From positions 1 through 59,193 of the forward strand of contig DATGZD010000012.1 in the NCBI GenBank assembly GCA_035297385.1: 59,193 nt of DNA. The letters run 5' to 3'. Shown piece by piece: positions 50,854 through 59,193 of the stretch. Each line of letters begins with the position of its first letter. Position 1 is the first letter of the stretch. The notes under the pieces are model-generated. The model was not told the DNA's origin, did not search any database, and saw nothing but the letters and a program-made list of their open reading frames with translations. A program made the translations under genes and the position numbers. This stretch comes from UBA11855 sp035297385 (lineage in GTDB: Archaea > Thermoproteota > Bathyarchaeia > Bathyarchaeales > Bathycorpusculaceae).

Positions 50854-51945
50854 TTATAAAGTTTCGTAAATTTCCAATGTTGTTTCGGCACATTTTTTCC
50901 AGTCGAATTTCTTTACCTGTTCAAGTCCTTTTTCTATCATTATAGTTTGCTTTTTTAGATCAAGCAGTACTTCGGTAATAGCTTCATTGAGACTGAGTAC
51001 ACTAAATGGTGGGAAGAGTATACCGCCCGCTCCTACAACTTCGGTGAGGGAAGAACCATTAGCAGCGATTATGGGACAGCCCGAAGCCATCGCCTCAGCT
51101 GCTGGGTACCCAAAACCTTCATAATAAGATGGGAAAACGAATAAGTCGGCAGCATTGTAGAAAGACGATACGTCTCTGACTTTTTTGTAATGTAGCACAG
51201 AATCATTTAATTCTTTTGTTAGAATTAATCTTCGTGTAGCTTCCCGCATATCACCAATTTTTATGAGGATAACATTAGGAATTTTTTTCTTGACTAGGTA
51301 TAGGGCTTCAATTAACGTTTTACTATTCTTTCTAGGTTCATCTGTTCCAATATGCAGCATTATCGGCTTGTTAATTGGGAGTCCCAATCGTTTACGCGCT
51401 GTCAGTTTGTCTCTTGGCTTAAACAAGTCCGAATTAATTCCTGGATAAATGACAGCGATGCGTTCTTTTTTTATGCCTAAAATAGAGATTAAGTCATTTC
51501 GAGTGTAATTTGATAGACAAAGGATTCTATCAGCACTGTTGATAAAATGCATATTAAACTGCATGCCCAGAAGCATAGGAAGTTCTAATCCGTAAGATCT
51601 TGCTAGTATATCTATACTTACCTTAGGGTTAAGAATTGAGATATCGTGAACTGTTACTACTGATGGATGAAGATAAGGCAACAACATTCCTAGATTTGGA
51701 TTAAGAAGATGATATACTTTGTAGGAAGGAGGGATTTTCGACAGAAAATCTGCATGATTTACTAGTTTTTTCATGTTCTGCAGAAAAGCCTTGATTATTG
51801 AGTCATTGTCCTTAGAAAAAGAACCCAATGTCAGGAAATCAAAATTTCTCTTGTCAAGTTTCTTAAGATTTTCATAAAGAGAAAAACTATATCTGCCAAT
51901 TCCCGTAGTCTCCGGTTTGTTATTGATAAGGAGGATATCCTTCAT
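50854..51945 (-). CDS. Family 4 glycosyltransferase (GT-B)
   Basis: 363 residues. The N-terminal GT-B half has GIGRYSFSL and VVTVHDISIL. The C-terminal half has MLHIGTDEPRKN, a FVFPSYYEGFGYPAAEAMASGCPIIA donor-binding segment with the EX7E motif, and VVGAGGILF. GT4 enzymes are retaining transferases for hexoses, often mannose or GlcNAc. It is in the same minus-strand cluster, which points to surface glycan synthesis. Confidence 0.93.
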   Translation of the reverse strand: MKDILLINNKPETTGIGRYSFSLYENLKKLDKRNFDFLTLGSFSKDNDSIIKAFLQNMKKLVNHADFLSKIPPSYKVYHLLNPNLGMLLPYLHPSVVTVHDISILNPKVSIDILARSYGLELPMLLGMQFNMHFINSADRILCLSNYTRNDLISILGIKKERIAVIYPGINSDLFKPRDKLTARKRLGLPINKPIMLHIGTDEPRKNSKTLIEALYLVKKKIPNVILIKIGDMREATRRLILTKELNDSVLHYKKVRDVSSFYNAADLFVFPSYYEGFGYPAAEAMASGCPIIAANGSSLTEVVGAGGILFPPFSVLSLNEAITEVLLDLKKQTIMIEKGLEQVKKFDWKKCAETTLEIYETL

Positions 51946-52018
51946 TACCTGAACACTTATTTTGATACAACAATTAGAACTTGTATCTTAAGCATTTTGC
52001 TCATAAGCTAGGCTTTGT

Positions 52019-53800
52019 TCAAATTGTTCCTGAAAACCGTGTACGTGAGCTAAGAAACAGTATACGACCAGAGTAATTCTTCAGGTAAAGATGGATACCG
52101 TCTCCATAAGCAAAAAGACCAAAATTAAGAATTTCTTTTCTCAAAAGAACGGCACTCGCTATGTAAGAATCCGTCGCATCATCGACTAGGACATATTCTG
52201 ATGCTGCGAAAAGGTTCTCGATATGAACTTGCAGGTCAGTTCGCGCTTTCTCAGTATTGTTACAAGTTTCTATTATCAAAGGGAGTGGATAAACATAAGC
52301 ATTGAGTTGGCTTGAAAAATGGGTGAAAATATTGTTCTGGGTTAAGATAGATGCGTTGTTTGGAACTAATTCAACTGTTGCCTGTAACAATTCATCATGG
52401 ATATTCATGATCGGCAAATGATAATCTGCAAAAGATTGAAAAACATTCTGAGCTTCTAGCATTACGGGACTTAAGGGGCTTATGAAAACTGTGAACAAAA
52501 CACTAACTATTAATATTCTCTTTGTCCATCTCTTTAGATTTAAGGGGCTTATGAAAACTCTGAATAAAGCACTAGCTGATGGCAGTCTTTTCGTCCATCT
52601 GATGAAGTTGGATAGATGAACGGGCTGTGGGTTTTTGCTAAGTGCCTCTACAGCACCCAAGAATATGAATGCGACAGGGTAAGCCGGAAAATGCCCCCCA
52701 ATTGTATAGTACGGTGTATAGTTGGAGAATACAGCGGGCACTAACCATGCTAGACTGATTAGAGTGATTGAACTTCTAAGCGATAAGAAAACCAATGGCG
52801 CAAACAGTAAGAACAAGTAGAGAATTTTCAGCCAGAAATCATAAGAAAGTGCAGCAAAAGCGCCACCAGAATTTGTAATCAAGTATAATGGCAGCTTAAT
52901 CGGATCATCAGTTTTTCCAAGAAAAGGCCAATGAGCCACTGCCCTATAGAGTGGTGCAAAATCTGAGTTAAACGGAAAATAAGTTTGCTTTACCCAACTA
53001 GAAAAGAATAACCATAACACTGCTATTACGACAGTTAAGATCGGTATTGCAAGCTTCACGTCAAATTTTCTTATCTTTATCATATCAAGGAACTGTTTTC
53101 TGAAGCGCCAAAATCCATACAATCCTACAAAAACAACTGTTACTGGAACATTTTCAGCAACCATCAATGATAGAAAAATGAACACAAAATATTGTAACCA
53201 TTCTTCTTTGGCCAAAAAATAGAAAGTGCAAAAGAAGAATAATGGCAAGAAAGCTTGTACGTGAAAATCAAACCAGTTAACACCTTGAAGTGGAGGATAC
53301 AGAAGGTAGGCAAGCGAGAAAACTACTGCAGTAACCCTGTTGTTGAGTGTATTTTTAGCAAAAAAATACAAGGGAACTACGGCTACGCCAAGAATGAAAG
53401 ATTGAAAAACCAGCAAGGTTTGAGGTGAAGAATTTAGCCAATAGAAGGGAAGAACGAGGAATAAGATTGGACTAAAATGAATAACAAAGAAGCTACCATA
53501 GAGGGGTGTACCTGGTTGGCTGATGAACATTTCTACAGTATTAAAAAGAAATTTGCCGCTATGCAATGTAGTCCATAATGATTGGTCAAAAATCCCAAGA
53601 TCCCATGCATACGTGCTAAATGAATTAAACTTTGCAATCGTAAAATATGAGAATATTAGAGTATAGCAAAAAACGGCTAAATAAACTACTAATTCGCTAA
53701 TATCACGATGCAAGAATTTATGATTAAGCCATTCTTCAATTCGAGTTGAAGTTTTCTGCTTCAGCCTTGCTGACAAAAAAGGTAATTCCTGCTTCTTCAC
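52019..53800 (-). CDS. DUF2079 membrane protein
   Basis: 593 residues with about ten helices. The DUF2079 signature is near the start: AWDLGIFDQSLWTTLHSG, then IHFSPILFLVLPFYW and NWFDFHVQAFLP. DUF2079 proteins resemble GT-C-type glycosyltransferases and may use lipid-linked sugars. The family role is not established. A 69-base duplication within it (52471-52608) repeats the FISPL-RWTKR segment. GTG start at 53800. Confidence 0.88.
   Translation of the reverse strand: MKKQELPFLSARLKQKTSTRIEEWLNHKFLHRDISELVVYLAVFCYTLIFSYFTIAKFNSFSTYAWDLGIFDQSLWTTLHSGKFLFNTVEMFISQPGTPLYGSFFVIHFSPILFLVLPFYWLNSSPQTLLVFQSFILGVAVVPLYFFAKNTLNNRVTAVVFSLAYLLYPPLQGVNWFDFHVQAFLPLFFFCTFYFLAKEEWLQYFVFIFLSLMVAENVPVTVVFVGLYGFWRFRKQFLDMIKIRKFDVKLAIPILTVVIAVLWLFFSSWVKQTYFPFNSDFAPLYRAVAHWPFLGKTDDPIKLPLYLITNSGGAFAALSYDFWLKILYLFLLFAPLVFLSLRSSITLISLAWLVPAVFSNYTPYYTIGGHFPAYPVAFIFLGAVEALSKNPQPVHLSNFIRWTKRLPSASALFRVFISPLNLKRWTKRILIVSVLFTVFISPLSPVMLEAQNVFQSFADYHLPIMNIHDELLQATVELVPNNASILTQNNIFTHFSSQLNAYVYPLPLIIETCNNTEKARTDLQVHIENLFAASEYVLVDDATDSYIASAVLLRKEILNFGLFAYGDGIHLYLKNYSGRILFLSSRTRFSGTI
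52471..52608. repeat. In-frame tandem 69-base duplication inside the DUF2079 gene
   Basis: TTAAGGGGCTTATGAAAACT occurs at 52471-52490 and again at 52540-52559; the offset is 69 bases, 23 codons. The copies have drifted after their first 20 bases but still share TTTGTCCATCT-like ends. The protein thus carries FISPL then RWTKR twice. An old or recently diverging slip or unequal exchange. Confidence 0.8.
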
Positions 53801-53831
53801 ACCATCACTAAGTTAAATTATCCATTGAATG

Positions 53832-54623
53832 CTAAGATCTTCGTGGAAACAGTAAATTTGCAAGCCAAGACTTACCAATATATGTAAGAAAACCTCGAAC
53901 TTCGTCTTTAGATAGCTTAGATTTGCCCTTTTTCCTATCTGTGAATGTTATGGGAGTCTCCTTAACTTTAAAGTGGTTTAACTTAGCTTGCCTAAGAGTC
54001 TCTATCTGAATTTCATATGTCGTACTGTGCAAAGTTGGAAGTACTTTTTCAACATAGGTTTTGGAATAACATCTAAACCCACTGGTGCAATCTTTTATTC
54101 GTCTTCCAATAATAAAAGCAGCAATCACATTCGCGAAGCGACTGATTATACGTCGTTTAAGAGGCCAATTTTCTAATGCTCCTCCATCAACATATCTGCT
54201 TCCAATTACAAGGTCATTGCCTCTTCTTGCAATATCGACCAATTGTGTTATATCATTAGGATTATGAGAATAATCTGAGTCCATAGTGATTATGTAGTCT
54301 GGTGGTTTGTTTAAGTTAAGGAAAAACTTAAACCCGGTGACTATTGCGGTTCCTAGACCGAGTTTTCTTGTGCGAGAAATAAAATGGATGTTACTAAACT
54401 TTTTCTGTAGACACTTAACTATTCTAGATGTACCATCTGGACTGGAATCATCAACGACGGCAATCATGAGGTTAAGGTTTAGTTTCTTAATCTCGCGAAT
54501 CAAGCTTCCTATGTTCTCGGCTTCGCAATACGTGGGTAGAAGAACACCAATTAAGTCACCGTGTCGGCTTTTAGTTATTCCTGATTTGTAGTACGTGGGA
54601 ACTGCAACGTTAATTGTAGTCAA
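53832..54623 (-). CDS. Polyprenol-phosphate mannosyl/glucosyltransferase (DPM1-like GT2)
   Basis: 263 residues of the dolichol-phosphate mannose synthase class: VLLPTYCEAENIGSLI, VVDDSSPDGTS, ITMDSDYSHNPND (the DXD) and DCTSGFRCYSK. It should load a sugar onto a polyprenol phosphate at the membrane for N-glycosylation or lipid glycan synthesis. No C-terminal membrane domain, as in DPM1 of archaea. It follows the DUF2079 gene in the same operon-like run. Confidence 0.92.
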   Translation of the reverse strand: MTTINVAVPTYYKSGITKSRHGDLIGVLLPTYCEAENIGSLIREIKKLNLNLMIAVVDDSSPDGTSRIVKCLQKKFSNIHFISRTRKLGLGTAIVTGFKFFLNLNKPPDYIITMDSDYSHNPNDITQLVDIARRGNDLVIGSRYVDGGALENWPLKRRIISRFANVIAAFIIGRRIKDCTSGFRCYSKTYVEKVLPTLHSTTYEIQIETLRQAKLNHFKVKETPITFTDRKKGKSKLSKDEVRGFLTYIGKSWLANLLFPRRS

Positions 54624-54697
54624 TTTTTGGTCTCCAACTTGTTACTGTGAAATTAAGTACAAATGTCTTTTTCAAAATTTGAAGATGCATTTTTCTA

Positions 54698-56002
54698 TCA
54701 ATCCTTAGGTCCTGAGCTCAATTCTTTTTCGCTTAGCAGATCAATCGCCATTTGATTCATAGTTTTATGAACATCACCTGTTCTATCCGTTTTTGTCCAA
54801 TGGCGTGGTCGACGCAAGACTATAAGTATCAACGCATACAATGCAATGAATGATTGAAACGTCCAATAGAAATAGATGAAAGGAAGCCAAAGTAAACTCT
54901 TAGTTCTTCGAGGTTTTGAGGCAATAATTAGTGCAAAACCACAAACCATTAGGCTAAGTGCAGTCGTAAGTGTAGCTAGAACTACTAGGACACTCCACCA
55001 CATGTTAAATGGAGAATTCATGAAAGTTAGCAGAATTCCAAAATAGGGCAACAATGAGGCTATTAAAAGGAAAGGCGCAAACAATGTTGTTTCAGCATCA
55101 AAATTTTTCATATTCATGCGTGTCATCAATCTACCATATTTGAAGGCTACTTCCATCGTGCCCCTAAGCCATCGGGTCCGTTGCTTAAAGAGATTCTTCA
55201 GAGTTGAAGGACTTTCCTGTAAAGCAATAACATCGGATGCATACCTAATGCTATACCCGTTATCAAGAAGTCTTGCAGAAAGTTCCATATCTTCACACAG
55301 AGTGTTTTCATCGAAGCCATTCATGTTTGTTAGAATATCACGGCGAATAAATTCACAGTTTCCTTTTAAATGCACAAATAGTTTTAACAAATCTTTACCT
55401 CGAAGGTAAATCTCACACCAGACAGTCTCTTCGTAGGAAGAAAAACGCGTTAGCATGTTTTTTGATGCATTTCCAGATGAGGTTTTCCCCTGTACAGCAC
55501 CAATTTTAGGGTCCTTGAAGTAATTGTCTGCTTTTATTAACGCGTTGACGTCTGGGATACTATCTGCATCAAATACAGCTACGATATCTCCCTTGGCATG
55601 TGCTAAACCATAGTTTAGGGCATAGGGTTTACCGTATGATAATTCTCTATGTAAAACCCTGAACCCATCATGATTCTTTGCATAATTTAAACAGATATCT
55701 AAGGTTCTGTCAGTTGAGCCATCTTCAACGATGATTATTTCTCGTTTGTTTTTTGGATAGTTCAGACTTGAAAATGCAGCTAATACGGGACCAATCACAT
55801 TTTCCTCATTTTTCACTGGCAAAATAATAGAAAAAGAAAGCAATTTCGAATCATCAGAGCTACTATAAGATTCTTTTCTTTTCTTACGAAAATCTCTCAT
55901 GCCCATAGCCAAGATGGGTATGTTGTAGAGACTCCAAAAGCATATGCTTAGAAAGCCTATTACTAAGATAAATCCTATCACATCAATCAGCATTATATAC
56001 AC
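54698..56002 (-). CDS. Membrane-bound processive GT2 (cellulose synthase/hyaluronan synthase type)
   Basis: 434 residues: an N-terminal helix, GT2 core (SIILPVKNEENVIGPVL, IIVEDGSTDRT, AVFDADSIP), the QXXRW motif as QRTRWLRGT, and a cluster of three or four helices at the C-terminus. Such enzymes elongate a polysaccharide while pushing it across the membrane. The product is unknown. It is the upstream gene of the glycosyltransferase run and is divergent from taw1. Confidence 0.93.
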   Translation of the reverse strand: MYIMLIDVIGFILVIGFLSICFWSLYNIPILAMGMRDFRKKRKESYSSSDDSKLLSFSIILPVKNEENVIGPVLAAFSSLNYPKNKREIIIVEDGSTDRTLDICLNYAKNHDGFRVLHRELSYGKPYALNYGLAHAKGDIVAVFDADSIPDVNALIKADNYFKDPKIGAVQGKTSSGNASKNMLTRFSSYEETVWCEIYLRGKDLLKLFVHLKGNCEFIRRDILTNMNGFDENTLCEDMELSARLLDNGYSIRYASDVIALQESPSTLKNLFKQRTRWLRGTMEVAFKYGRLMTRMNMKNFDAETTLFAPFLLIASLLPYFGILLTFMNSPFNMWWSVLVVLATLTTALSLMVCGFALIIASKPRRTKSLLWLPFIYFYWTFQSFIALYALILIVLRRPRHWTKTDRTGDVHKTMNQMAIDLLSEKELSSGPKD

Positions 56003-56137
56003 AACACTCTTTCAGCTGCAATTCAGATTTAAATGTTAGCACTTTTACGAAGCTGATATATCCATATGGACAAATTATCTGCTGTTTACACCATCCAAGC
56101 CTATGATTGGCAAGAAATATGACTACTACGAGACAGA

Positions 56138-56145
56138 TTTATAAA
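56138..56145 (+). promoter_or_regulatory. TATA box for taw1
   Basis: TTTATAAA at 56138-56145 lies about 42 bases before the GTG start. Transcription should begin near 56168, leaving a short leader. It is divergent from the processive glycosyltransferase gene. Confidence 0.5.
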
Positions 56146-56185
56146 AACCAACCGCTTTTGTTAGCGAAAAGCAACACATGGAATC

Positions 56186-57157
56186 GTGAAAACCATAGAA
56201 AAGACTATCCCCTCACCGCTGGTTCAGGCATTATTGAAACAGAAATACCATATAGTAGGTCAGCATTCAGGAGTTAAACGATGCAAATGGCTGCATGAAG
56301 CTTTAGTTCATAATCGGTACTGTTATAAGCAGAAATTCTACGGAATAAAGTCACACCAATGTCTGCAGATGTCGCCTGCACTTTACTATTGCACTCAACA
56401 GTGTGTGTTTTGTTGGAGAGCACAGAATGGTGACCTGCAAATTAAGTGGAATGAGCTTCAACTACCAGATTGGGAGCCCGCTGAGAACATAGTGGAAGGA
56501 AGTTTACATGCACAAGAAAGGATTCTGTCTGGCTACAAAGGTAATGAAAAGACAGATTGGAAAAAATTTAGGGAAGCCTTAACGCCAAAGCATGTTGCAA
56601 TAAGCTTAACCGGCGAGCCAACACTCTATGAACCATTAGATGAACTCATTCGAGCCTTCCATAAGAGAGCGTTTACAACTTTTCTCGTGACAAATGGGAC
56701 ATTACCCTCAAAACTTGGAGCATTAAAGGAAGAACCAACACAACTATATGTTTCAGTTTGTGCACCAGATAAGGAAATATACAAACATGTTTGCAGGCCA
56801 CAGATCAAAAATGCATGGACCAAAATGAATGAGACATTAGATTTGTTACCGAGTTTTATATGTCCAACTGTGATCCGCATGACACTGGTACATGGATTAA
56901 ACATGCAGCACATAGATGAATATGCTAGGCTGATTGAGAGGGCAGATCCTACGTATATAGAAGCTAAAGCGTACATGCATGTTGGCTTTTCAAATTTAAG
57001 GTTGGATTTTGAGCGAATGCCTTCACATAAAGAAGTTTTGGCATTCGCACACTGTTTGGCTGAAAAAACGGGCTACAGAATCTTAGATGAATGTACAGAT
57101 AGTCGTGTTGTCTTGCTGAGCAAACGTGAACGTGCTCTTCGGTTTGATGGGTCATAG
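56186..57157 (+). CDS. taw1: Taw1, 4-demethylwyosine synthase (radical SAM)
   Basis: 323 residues. The radical-SAM cluster motif is C69-T-Q-Q-C73-V-F-C76; a second cluster is held by C33, C46 and C59, spaced 13 residues apart as in the Methanocaldococcus enzyme. SLTGEPTLYEPLDELI follows as the SAM/GGE region. It condenses m1G37 of tRNA-Phe with pyruvate carbons to give 4-demethylwyosine. Together with Trm5 (46234) it shows that the wyosine pathway is present. GTG 56186 is chosen: ATG 56178 ends after three codons. Confidence 0.96.
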   Translation: MKTIEKTIPSPLVQALLKQKYHIVGQHSGVKRCKWLHEALVHNRYCYKQKFYGIKSHQCLQMSPALYYCTQQCVFCWRAQNGDLQIKWNELQLPDWEPAENIVEGSLHAQERILSGYKGNEKTDWKKFREALTPKHVAISLTGEPTLYEPLDELIRAFHKRAFTTFLVTNGTLPSKLGALKEEPTQLYVSVCAPDKEIYKHVCRPQIKNAWTKMNETLDLLPSFICPTVIRMTLVHGLNMQHIDEYARLIERADPTYIEAKAYMHVGFSNLRLDFERMPSHKEVLAFAHCLAEKTGYRILDECTDSRVVLLSKRERALRFDGS

Positions 57158-57240
57158 ACCTAATTTGAGTTGAAGGGTAGCTTTAAGTAATCTCTTTGTT
57201 TCTTTTTCTTACAGATTTTGTTGAGTTGTCTGGTGAGAAC

Positions 57241-57924
57241 TTGACCAATTTAAAAGCAGTCTTGAAGAAAGCTAAAGCAGATTTGACTAAGAGAGATACA
57301 ATTCGAGAGAAGGCTCATGATGATATGCGAAAAGCCACGAGTCTATCAAAACAGACGATTTTGCTTACCCATCAAAAACGTTTCGAAGATGCTCATAAAT
57401 CATTGATTAATGCGAAAGAACTTATCTCAAACCTTCAAGATTTGGCTGATGAGTACCCAGAGATCGTGTTTGGCGGCGGCATGTTTAGCGCTGCATTACA
57501 AGAATATTCAGAAGCCAACATTTTCTCGCGACTTGTTGAGGAAAACAGGTACGTTTCGCCTGAAGAAATTAACGTTCCAACTGTGGATTTTGTGTTAGGT
57601 TTAGGGGACGTTGTTGGTGAATTGAGACGTTTATCCTTAGATTCTCTAAGAGAAGGAAATGTAAAGAAAGGTGAGGAATGTTTAGAGATTATGGATGAAA
57701 TCTTTATCGAACTCATGGGTTTAGATGAAGCATACATGCTCGTGCCGGGTTTAAGACATAAGAGCGATACTGCACGACGAATAATCGAGACGACACGTGG
57801 TGATATTACTCAGGAAGTTCGTAGGAAAGCTTTGGAGGATTATCTGAGAAAATTTGAGCTACAACAACTAAAGCCTCAACAATCAGAAATAAAGAAAGTT
57901 AAGCCGCGTAAAACTAAGAAATGA
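57241..57924 (+). CDS. Translin-family nucleic-acid-binding protein
   Basis: About 227 residues, all-helical, matching translin: VLKKAKADLTKRD and RRKAHDDMRKAT-like helices at the start and FVLGLGDVVGELRRLSLD and AYMLVPGLRHKSDTARRIIE at the end. Eukaryotic translin with TRAX forms a ring-shaped RNase; archaeal homologues bind nucleic acids. TTG 57241 (four bases after GGTGA 57232-57236) is the start; an upstream TTG at 57196 gives a poor extension. Its stop overlaps the endonuclease V start by four bases. Confidence 0.88.
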   Translation: MTNLKAVLKKAKADLTKRDTIREKAHDDMRKATSLSKQTILLTHQKRFEDAHKSLINAKELISNLQDLADEYPEIVFGGGMFSAALQEYSEANIFSRLVEENRYVSPEEINVPTVDFVLGLGDVVGELRRLSLDSLREGNVKKGEECLEIMDEIFIELMGLDEAYMLVPGLRHKSDTARRIIETTRGDITQEVRRKALEDYLRKFELQQLKPQQSEIKKVKPRKTKK

Positions 57925-58589
57925 GGACATTCAGCGCAGTACCACCGGGTTTTTCTGTTTCAAAAGCTCATGAAGCCCAAGAAAAGCTCTCTAAACGGGT
58001 GGTGCAAGAAGATAGATTGCCTAAGAAAATCCAGCTCGTAGCAGGCGTAGATGTATCATATTTTAATGACAAAGCTATTGGCGCCGTTGTCGTTTTAGAT
58101 TATAATTCGCCACGGCTCTTAGAATCAAAGACAGCAATTCTCGCGGTTAGTTTTCCTTATGTACCGACTTTGTTATCCTTCAGAGAGATTCCGCCGGCAC
58201 TTGCTTGTATCAAGCAGTTACGTTTGCATCCTGACATTTTCCTTGTAGATGGACAAGGAGTAGCACATCCATATGGATTGGGGTTTGCGAGTCATTTAGG
58301 GTTAGCGATTGGGAAGCCGACGATCGGTGTAGCAAAGAGTCGTTTGTTTGGTAAAGAAAAGGAAATCAATGGAGAAACATATCTAGTTCATAATGAAAGG
58401 ATTATTGGTCGTGTCTTGACAACAAAAGAAGGCTTGAAGCCTGTCTATGTGAGTGTGGGGCATCTTGTATCGCTAGATACGGCAGTTAAGATTGTGTTGT
58501 ACTGCACACATAAGAGGAGAATCTCTCAGCCTTTGTTGATGGCACATGATCTAGCGACAGAAGAGAGGCGTAAGCTGGGAGATGGTTGA
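57921..58589 (+). CDS. nfi: Endonuclease V (deoxyinosine 3'-endonuclease)
   Basis: 222 residues with D44 (GVDVSYF), Y80 (SFPYVPTL), E89 (SFREIPP), D110 (FLVDGQGVAHP) and H116, the positions of the metal and substrate residues of Thermotoga EndoV. It cuts DNA or RNA one base 3' of deaminated adenine (inosine). ATG 57921 overlaps the translin stop (ATGA), so the two are translated together. Repair of deamination in DNA, or RNA turnover, are both possible. Confidence 0.96.
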   Translation: MRTFSAVPPGFSVSKAHEAQEKLSKRVVQEDRLPKKIQLVAGVDVSYFNDKAIGAVVVLDYNSPRLLESKTAILAVSFPYVPTLLSFREIPPALACIKQLRLHPDIFLVDGQGVAHPYGLGFASHLGLAIGKPTIGVAKSRLFGKEKEINGETYLVHNERIIGRVLTTKEGLKPVYVSVGHLVSLDTAVKIVLYCTHKRRISQPLLMAHDLATEERRKLGDG

Positions 58590-58640
58590 GGAAAAGCTTA
58601 TGTAGTTTAAGAGGGAACAGCGAAAGCTCGATGGATACCT

Positions 58641-59015
58641 ATGAACGACGAAGAAGCTCAAATGCATAAAATCCTGGGCGCTGAGATTGAGGCACTGGAT
58701 GTACGGTATGAGACCTTGAAAGAATACTTAGCAGGTCACCAAATAGATGACCTTGAAATTATTGGAGTTCTAAGAGCGTTTAAAGATAACCTAAGCACTA
58801 TTAGTAGTCAAATCCTTACTCTTTATCAGTTGAAGGGACAGCGAGCTAAGATTACTTGGGATTCTCTTTTTACAAATATCGATACTGCGGTAGATGCTAT
58901 ACAAAATTCGCCACGTGTTAAACCGAGAGATGCGATTAAAACCGCTTTAAAAATGTCAGAACCTACGATTGAGGAAGTTATGGCTTATTTGGCGAGTTTA
59001 AGAAGATCCCTGTAA
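58641..59015 (+). CDS. Small helical protein, unknown function
   Basis: 124 residues, predicted helical, with DDLEIIGVLRAFKDNLSTIS and a charged tail AIKTALKMSEPTIEE. No domain, Cys motif or membrane segment. It follows endonuclease V by 51 bases on the same strand, so it may belong to the translin/nfi operon. The middle helix pattern is compatible with oligomerisation. I cannot assign a family. Confidence 0.6.
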   Translation: MNDEEAQMHKILGAEIEALDVRYETLKEYLAGHQIDDLEIIGVLRAFKDNLSTISSQILTLYQLKGQRAKITWDSLFTNIDTAVDAIQNSPRVKPRDAIKTALKMSEPTIEEVMAYLASLRRSL

Positions 59016-59074
59016 AAGAAGAAGTCGCAGAAAACTTTTAACATACATGCACGAAACAAGGCAGTGGTGAAAAC

Positions 59075-59193
59075 GTGAGCACAGATATTTCGTTTGATGA
59101 ATTTAAGAAACTCGACTTACGTATAGGAAAAATCATTGAAGCCTCTCATGTTATAGGGTCTCGAAACCTCATAAAAATGCAGGTAGATTTTGG
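59075..59193 (+). CDS. tRNA-binding OB-fold protein, 5' part (truncated by window end)
   Basis: GTG 59075, four bases after GGTGA 59066-59070, begins FDEFKKLDLRIGKIIEAS and IGSRNLIKMQVDFG. This is the EMAP/Myf-type tRNA-binding OB fold that is found as CsaA, as the beta subunit-like form in archaea, or at the C-terminus of MetRS. Only the first ~40 residues are inside the window. In archaea a free version usually assists methionyl-tRNA synthetase. Confidence 0.8.
   Translation, partial: MSTDISFDEFKKLDLRIGKIIEASHVIGSRNLIKMQVDF

Noticed and set aside
1..59193. CRISPR arrays, insertion sequences, integrase or prophage genes
   Set aside because: None was seen: no spaced direct repeats, transposase motifs or integrase signatures in any frame reviewed.

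Overview
The window is from an archaeon, most likely a TACK-group lineage close to Candidatus Bathyarchaeota. Archaeal markers are Alba, RNA polymerase subunit P, the wyosine enzymes Taw1 and Trm5, an archaeosortase, TrmB-type regulators and archaeal TATA boxes. A complete eukaryote-type topoisomerase IB fits the Thaumarchaeota/Bathyarchaeota/Aigarchaeota branch. The DNA is AT-rich. I see no rRNA, CRISPR array, insertion sequence or phage gene; there is one tRNA, tRNA-Leu(GAG). The Shine-Dalgarno core is GGTGA, and at least one gene, very probably two or three, starts at CTG.

Layout. 0-4 kb: the end of a P-type ATPase, then a tight run of metallopeptidase, a 31-residue ORF, topoisomerase IB, DUF167 and GNAT. 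4-9 kb: a TrmB-type locus where the same two modules occur as separate genes on one strand and fused on the other, then an MFS transporter with a damaged 5' end. 9-19 kb: membrane-anchored cyclophilin, HAD protein, HypA with a Mrp/MinD-type HypB, a Mrp/NBP35 Fe-S carrier, a NosD-like/NapH-like membrane pair, Alba, a DUF1385 protein and CbiM with a small partner. HypA, HypB and CbiM suggest nickel (or cobalt) handling although no hydrogenase gene is in the window. 19-22 kb: small enzymes and the remains of two phosphatase genes fused by a deletion.

22-29 kb: a three-gene ABC export operon with a very large FtsX-type permease and two ATPases, one carrying a 385-residue unknown N-terminal region. 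29-34 kb: three CBS-domain proteins, a GOLD-like membrane protein, a cytosine-deaminase-like enzyme, an anchored acetolactate decarboxylase and the tRNA. 34-39 kb: cysteine biosynthesis (cysK, cysE) behind an HTH regulator and a palindrome, then an archaeosortase with a probable dedicated target protein, then an Lrp-type regulator.

39-46 kb: a one-chain GMP synthase, then an operon for UDP-N-acetylglucosamine and derived sugars (GlmU-like, GlmM, a nucleotide-sugar dehydrogenase homologue lacking its catalytic Cys, and a Gfo/Idh oxidoreductase). 46-47.7 kb: Trm112, Trm5 and rpoP. 47.7-56 kb: a large surface protein and a glycosyltransferase block that probably uses the activated sugars to decorate surface proteins or lipids. 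56-59.2 kb: taw1, then translin overlapping endonuclease V, a small helical protein, and the beginning of a tRNA-binding OB-fold gene cut by the window edge.
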